From positions 1-6,153 of the forward strand of contig JBLIOL010000317.1 in assembly GCA_047639615.1 (NCBI GenBank): a stretch of DNA of 6,153 bases, given 5' to 3'. Below, piece by piece: positions 1 to 5,421 of this stretch. The translations under genes were made by a program, and so were the position numbers. The notes beneath the pieces are model-generated. The model was given only the letters and a program-made list of their open reading frames with translations. It ran no database searches and had not been told where the DNA came from. How positions within the stretch are numbered: the first letter of the stretch is position 1; each line of letters begins with the position of its first letter. This DNA comes from CAYWNK01 sp047639615. Lineage in GTDB: Bacteria; Planctomycetota; UBA1135; GCA-002686595.

Positions 1-56
1 AGGTGCTCCTCGCAGACGTCGGGCGTCCACAGCAGCATGTTCATGCCTACTTTCAT
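1..56 (-). CDS. Sugar phosphate isomerase/epimerase (TIM barrel), 5' end only
   Basis: Reading the minus strand from an ATG at 56-54 gives MKVGMNMLLWTPDVCEEH before the window ends, so only 18 codons are visible. The pattern M-K-x-G-M-N-x-L-L-W-T is typical of the first beta strand of AP-endonuclease-2-like TIM barrels such as the D-psicose/D-tagatose 3-epimerase group. These are metal-dependent enzymes that move the keto group or invert a carbinol next to it. The ATG overlaps the TGA of the upstream dehydrogenase gene as ATGA (56-53), so translation is probably coupled and the gene is the next member of the same operon. No Shine-Dalgarno site is evident just before the ATG, where a small hairpin sits instead. 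The family call rests on very few residues, and the substrate cannot be inferred. The overlap and the family-like start together make a real gene likely. Confidence 0.72.
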   Translation of the reverse strand, partial: MKVGMNMLLWTPDVCEEH

Positions 57-1234
57 CGGACAGCGTCGGGCTCGACGCCCGTCTCCACCCATCCGCCAGA
101 CTTGGACGAAGCCAAGATCGCGTCGCACACGCGCTGGGTCTGCAGCGCGCTACGGAAATCGGGTTGCGTGTTGGTTCCCTTATCGGCAGCTTTCAGGAAG
201 TCCGCCAGAGCGTGAATGAAGGTGTGCTCGTAGCCGATGGTGCAGCCGGGAACCCACCAGTGGTCCATGTAGGGATGCTCGGGATTGGTCACGTGCACCT
301 TGCGCCAACCGGTCAGGTGGTCGTCCACCTTGCTGCCGCTGCGCTTGTCCGTGTACTCGAAGAAGTCCAAGTACTGCGGGTCTTCCAGGTCGAAGCGCAC
401 GGAGCCATCAGCACCGTTGAGCTCAAAAGTGTTGTAGTTCTTGCGACCACGTGCGTAGCGCGTGGACTCAAAGACGCCCATGGCACCGCTAGCGAAACGG
501 ACCAAGACGGAACAGGCGTCGTCGATGCCGACCTTCTGCAGCTTGCCGGTCTCCTGGTGCATGCGCTCCTTCACGAAGGTCTCCGTATCTGCCACGACCT
601 TGGTGATCGGCCCCGCGAGCCACATGGCGGTGTCGATGGAATGCGCCAAGAGATCGCCCGTAACACCCGATCCAGCCACATCCACATCCAGGCGCCAGAG
701 TCCGGCGCCGCCCTGGGGAACATCAGCAGCGATGGTCCAGTCCTGCAAATAGGTGGCGCGGTAGTGGAATTGCTTACCGATGCGGCCCTCGTCCACCACC
801 TGCTTCGAGAGCGCGATGGCCGGCACGCGGCGGTAGTTGTACCAGACCATATTGGGCACACCGGCGGCCTCAACAGCCGCAGCCATCTCCTCAGCCTCTT
901 CCACGTTCATGGCCAGGGGCTTTTCGCACACCACCATCTTGCCCGCCGCCGCAGCAGCTAGCGCGATGTCCTTGTGGATGTGGTTAGGCGCGCCGATGTC
1001 GATGATGTCCACATCATCGCGCTGCACCAACTCGCGCCAATCGCTGACCACATTCTTGTAGCCCCAGGTCTTGGCGAAGCTCGCGGCCTTGTCCTTGTCC
1101 CGGGCACACAGGACGCTCAATTCAGGCCGCAGTTCTAGCTCCGGAAAGAAGTGGGCTACCTGCTTGTACGCATTCGAATGGGCCTTGCCCATGAATCCGT
1201 AGCCGATCATTCCAACGCGTAGGGGTCGAGTCAT
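53..1234 (-). CDS. Gfo/Idh/MocA family NAD(P)-dependent sugar/inositol oxidoreductase
   Basis: This 393-residue protein is full length for the family. Residues 1-125 form a Rossmann domain with the dinucleotide-binding G11-x-G13-x-x-G16 turn. The family EKP signature is at 104-106, with K105 the expected catalytic lysine. The C-terminal alpha/beta domain has GDLLAHSID at 193-201, giving D194 and H198 as the other two members of the Lys-Asp-His set known from inositol and glucose-fructose dehydrogenases. Such enzymes oxidise a ring hydroxyl of a sugar, glycoside or inositol using NAD(P), in the cytoplasm; no signal peptide is present. The start is well supported: AGGA lies at 1242-1245, seven nt before the ATG, and the upstream isomerase ends only 13 nt away. 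The stop overlaps the next ATG. Pairing with TIM-barrel isomerases recalls IolG/IolE and YcjS/YcjR arrangements. Family assignment is firm; the substrate is not known. Confidence 0.95.
   Translation of the reverse strand: MTRPLRVGMIGYGFMGKAHSNAYKQVAHFFPELELRPELSVLCARDKDKAASFAKTWGYKNVVSDWRELVQRDDVDIIDIGAPNHIHKDIALAAAAAGKMVVCEKPLAMNVEEAEEMAAAVEAAGVPNMVWYNYRRVPAIALSKQVVDEGRIGKQFHYRATYLQDWTIAADVPQGGAGLWRLDVDVAGSGVTGDLLAHSIDTAMWLAGPITKVVADTETFVKERMHQETGKLQKVGIDDACSVLVRFASGAMGVFESTRYARGRKNYNTFELNGADGSVRFDLEDPQYLDFFEYTDKRSGSKVDDHLTGWRKVHVTNPEHPYMDHWWVPGCTIGYEHTFIHALADFLKAADKGTNTQPDFRSALQTQRVCDAILASSKSGGWVETGVEPDAVR
63..78 (-). other. Small hairpin just before a coupled start codon
   Basis: GCGTCG (63-68) and CGACGC (73-78) form a perfect 6-bp inverted repeat with a 4-nt loop. 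On the minus-strand transcript the stem ends six nt before the ATG at 56-54. This is where a ribosome binding site for the second isomerase would be expected, and no purine-rich site is seen. The hairpin lies inside the last codons of the dehydrogenase gene, so a ribosome finishing that gene would melt it. That would fit strictly coupled translation through the ATGA overlap. The inverted repeat is directly visible; the regulatory role is inferred, and such short stems occur by chance in GC-rich DNA. Confidence 0.35.
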
Positions 1235-1241
1235 GAATGGT

Positions 1242-1245
1242 TCCT
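1242..1245 (-). promoter_or_regulatory. Ribosome binding site for the Gfo/Idh/MocA gene
   Basis: The minus strand reads TTAGGAACCATTC between the isomerase stop and the dehydrogenase ATG. AGGA is seven nt from the start codon, which is standard spacing. This is the clearest Shine-Dalgarno site in the window and fixes the dehydrogenase start at 1234. Confidence 0.7.
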
Positions 1246-1247
1246 AA

Positions 1248-2159
1248 TCAACCGAAGCGGGTAGCTAGGTCGTCGATGACCTTCTTGCAGTGCGCGGTCG
1301 CATCCCAGGCATCCGGCCAGAAGCACAGGTCGATAGTCCACCAGTCGTGATCCAACTTCTCCTTGCCAAGGCGCTCGACGATCGGATCGAAGTCCACGAC
1401 GCCTTCGCCAAAGGGCAGGTGCATGGAGGTCTCGTCGTCGCCGTTCTCGTCCTTGTGGCAGCTGTTGTCGGAGTCGATCAGGTGGATGTGATTGATGCGT
1501 CCGGAGAGGCGCTCGATGAGCTCGATCTGACCACCGGCCAGGATCTCCTTGCCTCCCTCGTGCCGTGCTCCGACAACCGCACACATATGCCCGTGGCTGG
1601 TGTCGTAGAGCACCCCGAAATTGCTCTGGGGCAAGGCGGCCAGTACCCGATCGATCTGCGATGGCGTGTTGAAGCAGAAGCCCGGCTCGAACTCCCAAGT
1701 CACATAGAGCCCATGCTCATCGGCGATCCTGATGCACTCGCTCCAGGTCTTCACCAAGCGCTCGAAGACCTGCTCCTCGCTCGTCTCGCGCAGAATGGTC
1801 GGCGGCTGCACGGTGTCCACGCGCACGCCCTTAATGCCCAGGTCCACGGCAAACTTGCAGTTGGCGGTGAAGTTGGCGATGTAGGAGCTGGAGTCGTCCG
1901 TGTTGAGCAGCTGCTCGCCCCACAGGTTGGCCGCGAGCCCACTGAAGCCCAAGCCGTATTCCTGCATGCTCGCCACCAACGCCTTGCGGCTGTCGGCGCT
2001 GGGATGATCCTCCGGATTGGGGTGCGGCGGGAAGGCGCCTAGCTCGACACCATCGAAGCCCAAGTCTGCCAGGGTCTTGCAGACGGTCTCGAAGGCGACC
2101 GGGTTGTCAGCATAGGGGCCGATGGTATAGGCCCAGGATCCGATGGATATGCGCTTCAT
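1248..2159 (-). CDS. Sugar phosphate isomerase/epimerase family protein (AP-endonuclease-2-like TIM barrel)
   Basis: This 303-residue cytoplasmic protein has the strand and motif order of xylose-isomerase-like TIM barrels. They are an N-terminal strand ISIGSWAYTIG (4-14), GFDGVELG (34-41), a metal-site glutamate in WEFEPGF (155-161), D186 and H189 in YDTSHGHM, HIHLID (224-229), and HLPFGEG followed by VDF (247-257). Family members use a divalent metal to isomerise or epimerise keto sugars, 3-keto-glycosides or inosose. The final strand reads WTIDLCFWPDAW (274-285), with an aspartate (D277) where many relatives place a glutamate ligand. The gene sits 68 nt after the SDR gene and 13 nt before the dehydrogenase, so it probably acts on the keto product or substrate of those enzymes. 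The ATG at 2159 has only a weak GAGTG upstream. The fold call is strong; the reaction is inferred. An IolE-like dehydratase role remains possible. Confidence 0.9.
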   Translation of the reverse strand: MKRISIGSWAYTIGPYADNPVAFETVCKTLADLGFDGVELGAFPPHPNPEDHPSADSRKALVASMQEYGLGFSGLAANLWGEQLLNTDDSSSYIANFTANCKFAVDLGIKGVRVDTVQPPTILRETSEEQVFERLVKTWSECIRIADEHGLYVTWEFEPGFCFNTPSQIDRVLAALPQSNFGVLYDTSHGHMCAVVGARHEGGKEILAGGQIELIERLSGRINHIHLIDSDNSCHKDENGDDETSMHLPFGEGVVDFDPIVERLGKEKLDHDWWTIDLCFWPDAWDATAHCKKVIDDLATRFG

Positions 2160-2176
2160 AGTGGCACTCGCGAGCA

Positions 2177-2184
2177 GGGGGGGG
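2177..2184. repeat. Run of eight G (C on the transcript) in the SDR-isomerase gap
   Basis: Eight consecutive G on the plus strand (C8 in the minus-strand mRNA) lie 18-25 nt upstream of the isomerase ATG. Homopolymers of this length can slip during replication, and in an untranslated leader a length change could alter spacing or structure. No variation can be seen from one sequence, and it may be chance in GC-rich DNA. Confidence 0.5.
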
Positions 2185-2193
2185 ACGAACGGT

Positions 2194-2216
2194 GGAGGGC
2201 CGAGTAAGAGCCCTCC
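2194..2216 (-). other. Intergenic 7-bp hairpin between the SDR and isomerase genes
   Basis: GGAGGGC (2194-2200) and GCCCTCC (2210-2216) are perfect inverted repeats around a 9-nt loop. The stem begins 11 nt after the SDR stop codon on the transcript. It is followed by ACCGTTCGTC and a C run rather than a U run, so it does not look like a standard intrinsic terminator. It may mark an mRNA processing or stabilising structure within the operon, or a partial attenuator lowering expression of the three downstream genes. The repeat is seen directly; the role is inferred. Confidence 0.45.
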
Positions 2217-2227
2217 CTGTGATTGGG

Positions 2228-3001
2228 TTAGTAGGTGGCGCGGCCGCCGGAGATGTCGAAGCAGGCACCGGTGGTGAAGCTGCTCTCGTCGCTGGCCAGG
2301 TAGTGCACCAGGGCCGCGACCTCATCGGTGGTGCCCGTGCGCCCCACCGGGATCTTGGAGACCATGTAGTCGATGGTCTCCTGGGTCACTTGATCGAGCA
2401 TGGGCGTCTGGATCACCGCCGGAGCCACCGAGCTCACACGGATGCCCGTTTCCGCGACCTCTTTGGCCAGGGACTTGGTCATGCCGATCACGCCAGCCTT
2501 GGATGCTGAGTAGGGCCCTAGCTTGGGGTTGCCCTCCTTGCCAGCGATCGAGGCGATGTTGATGATTCTGCCGTAGTCCTGCTCGCGCATAGGACCGAGC
2601 ACGTGCTTGTTGCACAGCCACACACCCGTCAGATTGACGTCCAGCACGCGGCGCCATTCCTCGGCGCTGGTTTCCCAAGCGAAGGCATTGCGGCCGACGA
2701 TGCCCGCCGCGCAGACCAGCACATGCAGCCCGCCCAGCTCCTGCACCACCCGCGCGGTCATAGCCTCCACCTGTGCCTCGTCGGTCACATCCGTGGGGCA
2801 ACCGATCGCGCGTAGGCCTAGGCCCTCAAGCCGCGCCACCTCCGCCGCGCAGGCCTCGGCGTCGATATCGACGATAGCCAGGGCCGCCCCCGCTCGACCG
2901 AGTCGCTCGGCGCAGGCCTGGCCAATGCCACGTACGCCACCGGTCACAACGGCCACGCGGCCCTCGAGTGAAAAGAACACGTCCTTCGAGCTAGATGTCA
3001 T
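2228..3001 (-). CDS. Short-chain dehydrogenase/reductase (classical SDR), NAD-type
   Basis: This 257-residue protein is the usual size of a classical SDR. The cofactor motif TGGVRGIG is at 20-27, and aspartate D45 at the end of strand two predicts NAD(H) rather than NADP(H). CAAG (97-100) stands in for the common NNAG. N123, S151, Y164 and K168 form the catalytic tetrad, with Y-x-x-x-K in YSASKAG. SVAPAVIQTP (191-200) replaces the common PG turn with PA. The protein ends FDISGGRATY, a tail I associate from memory with sugar-acid and sugar dehydrogenases often annotated as FabG-like; that is not proof of substrate. It should act in the cytoplasm as a homotetramer, as is usual for the family. 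Its ATG overlaps the nitrilase TGA by 4 nt (ATGA), with TAGG about seven nt upstream as a weak ribosome site. In context it probably oxidises or reduces a sugar intermediate. A fatty-acid synthesis role is unlikely given the neighbours. Confidence 0.93.
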   Translation of the reverse strand: MTSSSKDVFFSLEGRVAVVTGGVRGIGQACAERLGRAGAALAIVDIDAEACAAEVARLEGLGLRAIGCPTDVTDEAQVEAMTARVVQELGGLHVLVCAAGIVGRNAFAWETSAEEWRRVLDVNLTGVWLCNKHVLGPMREQDYGRIINIASIAGKEGNPKLGPYSASKAGVIGMTKSLAKEVAETGIRVSSVAPAVIQTPMLDQVTQETIDYMVSKIPVGRTGTTDEVAALVHYLASDESSFTTGACFDISGGRATY

Positions 3002-3843
3002 CGCACACAGCCTAGCCCAAGAACCGAAAAAACGCGCACCTCAGGCCTGCGATCCGCCATTGGCAGGGACAACTCGCCCAGTGCGTTGCTGAATGCGCTT
3101 TGCCCACCCAAGGGGTATCCCTTCCAGGGCCCCGTCACGATCTCCCCTACCGAGTCCACGCCTAGGACCGGAGCCTTTGTGCGACGCGCCGTAGCTGCGA
3201 TCCAAGCATGCAAGCTCTTACCGTGCTCGGGCCAGTCCTGCTTGGGCGCGGCCCAACCGTAGGGCACGAGCACCAGGTCGGGCGCAGCACTAGCAAGCTC
3301 CGCAACGCTCTCTTCCTGGAAGGTATCGGCGCAGATGAGCAGTCCGATACGCCCATAGCGCGTCTCCACAACCGAGTTCACCGCGCTCTCGCCAGGCACG
3401 TAGGGCGGGCTCATCAACTCGCTCAAGATATTGAGCTTGCGATGCTTCAAGAGCAGCGTCCCATCACGGTCGATCAGCACCACCGCGTTGTGCAAGTGCT
3501 CGCCAGCCCGCTCGGCCAGACCGACCACCAACATGATCCGATGCTTGCGCGCCAAGCGCCCCAAGTACTCGGTCGTCGCCCCTGGGATCGGATCAGCCGC
3601 TGCATGGGCCGCAGGATTCACCCAGCCGAACAGACAAGCCTCCGGAAAGACCGCAATCTGCGCGCCCTGCTCCCGAGCCATCGCAAGCGCGTGATCGATC
3701 CGCACAAGAGCTCCCTCGCGATCCCCATCCACCAAGATCTGGCAAGCAGCGACCCGCAGGGTTCCGGGCTCCTGCGGCAACACTTTCAAGGGGTTCGCGC
3801 AGGCGCAAAGGCACAGCAGCAGGAAGAGTAGAGCTAGGGGCAT
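2998..3843 (-). CDS. Nitrilase-superfamily carbon-nitrogen hydrolase with lipoprotein-type signal
   Basis: This 281-residue protein has the nitrilase-superfamily Glu-Lys-Cys triad: E68 in FPEA, K136 in KHRKLNIL and C171 in LLICADTF. These enzymes hydrolyse amides, carbamoyl groups or nitriles through a thioester on the cysteine. The specific class is unclear, and aliphatic amidase or N-carbamoyl hydrolase activity is possible. The N-terminus MPLALLFLLLCLCACANP is a hydrophobic stretch ending in a lipobox-like L-C-A-C, so C15 could be lipidated and the enzyme would face outside the cytoplasm. The n-region lacks Lys or Arg, which is odd. The open frame continues 245 codons upstream, but that part is antisense to the divergent gene. 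The ATG at 3843 is chosen because the signal begins there, AGGA (3854-3857) precedes it by ten nt, and no other start codon lies just upstream. Its stop overlaps the SDR start, making it the probable first gene of the operon. Confidence 0.87.
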   Translation of the reverse strand: MPLALLFLLLCLCACANPLKVLPQEPGTLRVAACQILVDGDREGALVRIDHALAMAREQGAQIAVFPEACLFGWVNPAAHAAADPIPGATTEYLGRLARKHRIMLVVGLAERAGEHLHNAVVLIDRDGTLLLKHRKLNILSELMSPPYVPGESAVNSVVETRYGRIGLLICADTFQEESVAELASAAPDLVLVPYGWAAPKQDWPEHGKSLHAWIAATARRTKAPVLGVDSVGEIVTGPWKGYPLGGQSAFSNALGELSLPMADRRPEVRVFSVLGLGCVR

Positions 3844-3964
3844 AGTGGAGTGGTCCTGTAGGCGAAGGCATACGCCAAGCCTGCTTTCTTGGTCAGAGTC
3901 AGAATACTCCAAGAGACCACACGCAGCGAGCCACCCCGCGCATCCCCCACTCTCTCTCCTCCCC
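3844..3964. promoter_or_regulatory. Divergent intergenic region, presumed promoters for both sides
   Basis: This 121-bp spacer separates the minus-strand operon from the plus-strand propeller gene, so it should hold both promoters. I find no convincing -35/-10 pair in either direction. The best partial -10 matches are TATTCT on the minus strand and AATACT on the plus strand, both overlapping around 3903-3910 and both lacking a good -35 partner. Positions 3944-3964 are a nearly pure pyrimidine tract ending at the propeller gene's ATG. The location is strong evidence for regulation; the elements themselves are not resolved. Confidence 0.4.
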
Positions 3965-5416
3965 ATGCTCCTGCACCTCTCGACCCTGCTCGTAACGCTC
4001 TGCTCCGTATCCTCCCTCCCCGGCTTGGTCCAGCAGGATGACCCCAGCAAAGCAGCCTCCGCCATGGTCGGAGATTGGGAAGGCGCCTTTGAGGAAACAG
4101 CTGGTGCGTCCCAGGGCATCGTCTGGCGCTTCACGCTCTCGGCCTCCGGAAAGCTCAGCGGCATGATGGGACCGGTGCAAGCCGGGCCCGTACTTCCCAT
4201 GGCCGACCTGGTTGTCAGCGCCACAGATCTAAGTTTCAGTCTGCGCGGGCAGGGCCTCTTCGCGGGCGAGATCAGCCCCGAAGGAATCGTCGGCCTCTGG
4301 TCGGAGATGGACTCATCTGAGACGGCCGAGTTGAACATGACCAAGGTCGCTTTCCAGGAGCAGACCCCGCGCGACTTCCGCGGCAGCGACCGCACCTGGC
4401 TCAGCACCGCCGAGAACCGCTCATCCTGTGTAGCTACCGGCGATCTGGACGGAGACGGCGACCTGGACATCGTCATCGGCAACGGCCGCCACTGGCCCCA
4501 GGCCAACCGCATCTTCTTCAGCAATGGCCGCGGCCGCTTCACGCGCTCGGCCCCCCTGGGCATCAGCTCCGACACCACCTACATGGTGACCACCGTCGAC
4601 ATCGACGGAGACGGGGACCTCGACATTCTCGTGGGCAATGAGTCGCTCGAGAATGTGATCTACCTGAACGACGGGAAGGGCGCCTTTTCGCACGGCTCCA
4701 CCTTCGGAAATACAACCAGCGGCGTGCGCGATCTGGTGGTCATGGACCTCAACGCAGACGGCAAGCCGGACGTGATCGAATTCACCCGTGGCGATGCCAA
4801 CACCCTCTACCTGAATGACGGCAAGGGCAACCTCAGTAAGAGCGGCACCATCGGTGCGAATCGCGACTCCATCGGCGCCGCTGTAGCCGGCGACCTCAAC
4901 GGCGACGGCCTGGTGGACCTGGTTCTCGTGGATCGCGACCGCGGCCAGAACACGATCTACATGGGCGCCGAGCAGGGCTTCGAAGAGCCCTTCCAATTCG
5001 GCCGCGACGGCGACGAGACCCACGACGTGGCCATCGCCGACATGGACGGCGACGGCTGGATGGACATCATCAGCGCCAGCATCGGCCAGCCCAACCAGGT
5101 CCACTTCGGCGACGAGACCCAGACCTTCAGCGAGATGGTCGAATTCGGCGACGACTCCCGTAGCTACGCCATCGCCGTGGGCGACCTGGACAAGGACGGC
5201 CACATGGACGTCGTCATCGGCAACCAATCCAGCAAGAACACCGCCTACTTCAACAATGGCGACGGCCGCTCCTTCAAGCGCCTCGTCTACGGCCCGAAGG
5301 CCTTCACCTACGACATAGCCCTAGGCGACTTCAACGGCGACGGGTTCCTGGACGTGGTCGCCGCCAACAGCGATGGCCACAACCAGTACTTCATGAACGC
5401 GGCGTCACGACGCTAG
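3965..5416 (+). CDS. Exported FG-GAP/VCBS repeat protein, predicted seven-bladed beta-propeller
   Basis: From the ATG at 3965 the protein has 483 residues. Residues 1-20 form a hydrophobic secretion signal without Lys or Arg. Residues 34-128 (VGDWEG to NMTKV) form a beta-rich domain with the W-x-G, G-x-L-x-G and F-x-G-x-I pattern also seen at the front of some exported hydrolases. Seven DxDxDGxxD-type calcium loops then begin at 160, 212, 261, 310, 359, 407 and 455, spaced 52, 49, 49, 49, 48 and 48 residues. Several repeats carry N-x-x-Y/F-x-N-D/N-G-x-G. The last repeat stops early, and the strand before the first loop (about 144-158) probably closes the ring, as in integrin-type propellers. 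No enzyme motif or C-terminal anchor is visible, so binding to protein or glycan outside the cell is the likely role. An earlier GTG at 3845 is possible but would leave no leader. No Shine-Dalgarno site precedes the chosen ATG. Confidence 0.88.
   Translation: MLLHLSTLLVTLCSVSSLPGLVQQDDPSKAASAMVGDWEGAFEETAGASQGIVWRFTLSASGKLSGMMGPVQAGPVLPMADLVVSATDLSFSLRGQGLFAGEISPEGIVGLWSEMDSSETAELNMTKVAFQEQTPRDFRGSDRTWLSTAENRSSCVATGDLDGDGDLDIVIGNGRHWPQANRIFFSNGRGRFTRSAPLGISSDTTYMVTTVDIDGDGDLDILVGNESLENVIYLNDGKGAFSHGSTFGNTTSGVRDLVVMDLNADGKPDVIEFTRGDANTLYLNDGKGNLSKSGTIGANRDSIGAAVAGDLNGDGLVDLVLVDRDRGQNTIYMGAEQGFEEPFQFGRDGDETHDVAIADMDGDGWMDIISASIGQPNQVHFGDETQTFSEMVEFGDDSRSYAIAVGDLDKDGHMDVVIGNQSSKNTAYFNNGDGRSFKRLVYGPKAFTYDIALGDFNGDGFLDVVAANSDGHNQYFMNAASRR
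4442..5353 (+). repeat. Seven FG-GAP calcium-loop repeats (protein-level tandem repeat)
   Basis: Seven related loops, DLDGDGDLD, DIDGDGDLD, DLNADGKPD, DLNGDGLVD, DMDGDGWMD, DLDKDGHMD and DFNGDGFLD, recur about every 144-156 bp. The third has Ala at the position where most have Gly and Lys-Pro near the end, making it the most divergent. The DNA of the repeats has drifted apart, so this is old internal duplication rather than a recent tandem repeat likely to recombine. Confidence 0.9.
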
Positions 5417-5421
5417 GCCTA
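5414..5421. other. Palindrome holding both convergent stop codons
   Basis: TAGGCCTA is a perfect 8-bp palindrome. Its left TAG ends the plus-strand propeller gene and its right half, read on the minus strand, is the TAG that ends the membrane protein gene. Only two bases separate the stops, so any transcription terminator must lie inside the opposing coding sequence. No hairpin plus T-run is seen here. Confidence 0.8.

Noticed and set aside
164..961. Plus-strand open frame of 265 codons
   Set aside because: It is a shadow of the Gfo/Idh/MocA gene, whose motifs and operon spacing are convincing; the shadow shows no recognisable domain.
1290..2042. Plus-strand open frame of 250 codons
   Set aside because: It is a shadow of the TIM-barrel isomerase gene, caused by GC-rich third positions.
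2194..2216. Hairpin as a Rho-independent terminator
   Set aside because: The stem is adequate, but it is followed by a C run and not a U run, so it does not meet the usual pattern; kept as an intergenic hairpin of unknown role.
3027..3032. Run of six A (U6 on the nitrilase mRNA) as a frameshift site
   Set aside because: The reading frame across it gives no slippery heptamer, and the gene ends normally 27 bases later in a standard ATGA overlap.
3845..3964. GTG start at 3845 giving the propeller protein 40 more residues
   Set aside because: An AGGGG lies four nt upstream, but the extension would begin one base from the divergent gene's ATG, has unstructured composition, and buries the secretion signal; kept only as a possible alternative.
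3844..4578. Upstream 245-codon extension of the nitrilase reading frame on the minus strand
   Set aside because: It is antisense to the well-supported propeller gene, is Arg/Ser/Pro-rich without domain features, and precedes a clear signal peptide with its own ATG at 3843.
4421..5227. Minus-strand open frame of 268 codons rich in Val, Ala, Asp and His
   Set aside because: Its repetitive look is the mirror of the FG-GAP repeats on the plus strand; it has no independent motif or ribosome site.
4442..5353. DNA tandem repeat or CRISPR-like array
   Set aside because: The periodicity of about 147 bp comes from protein repeats; the bases are diverged and there are no identical short repeats with unique spacers.
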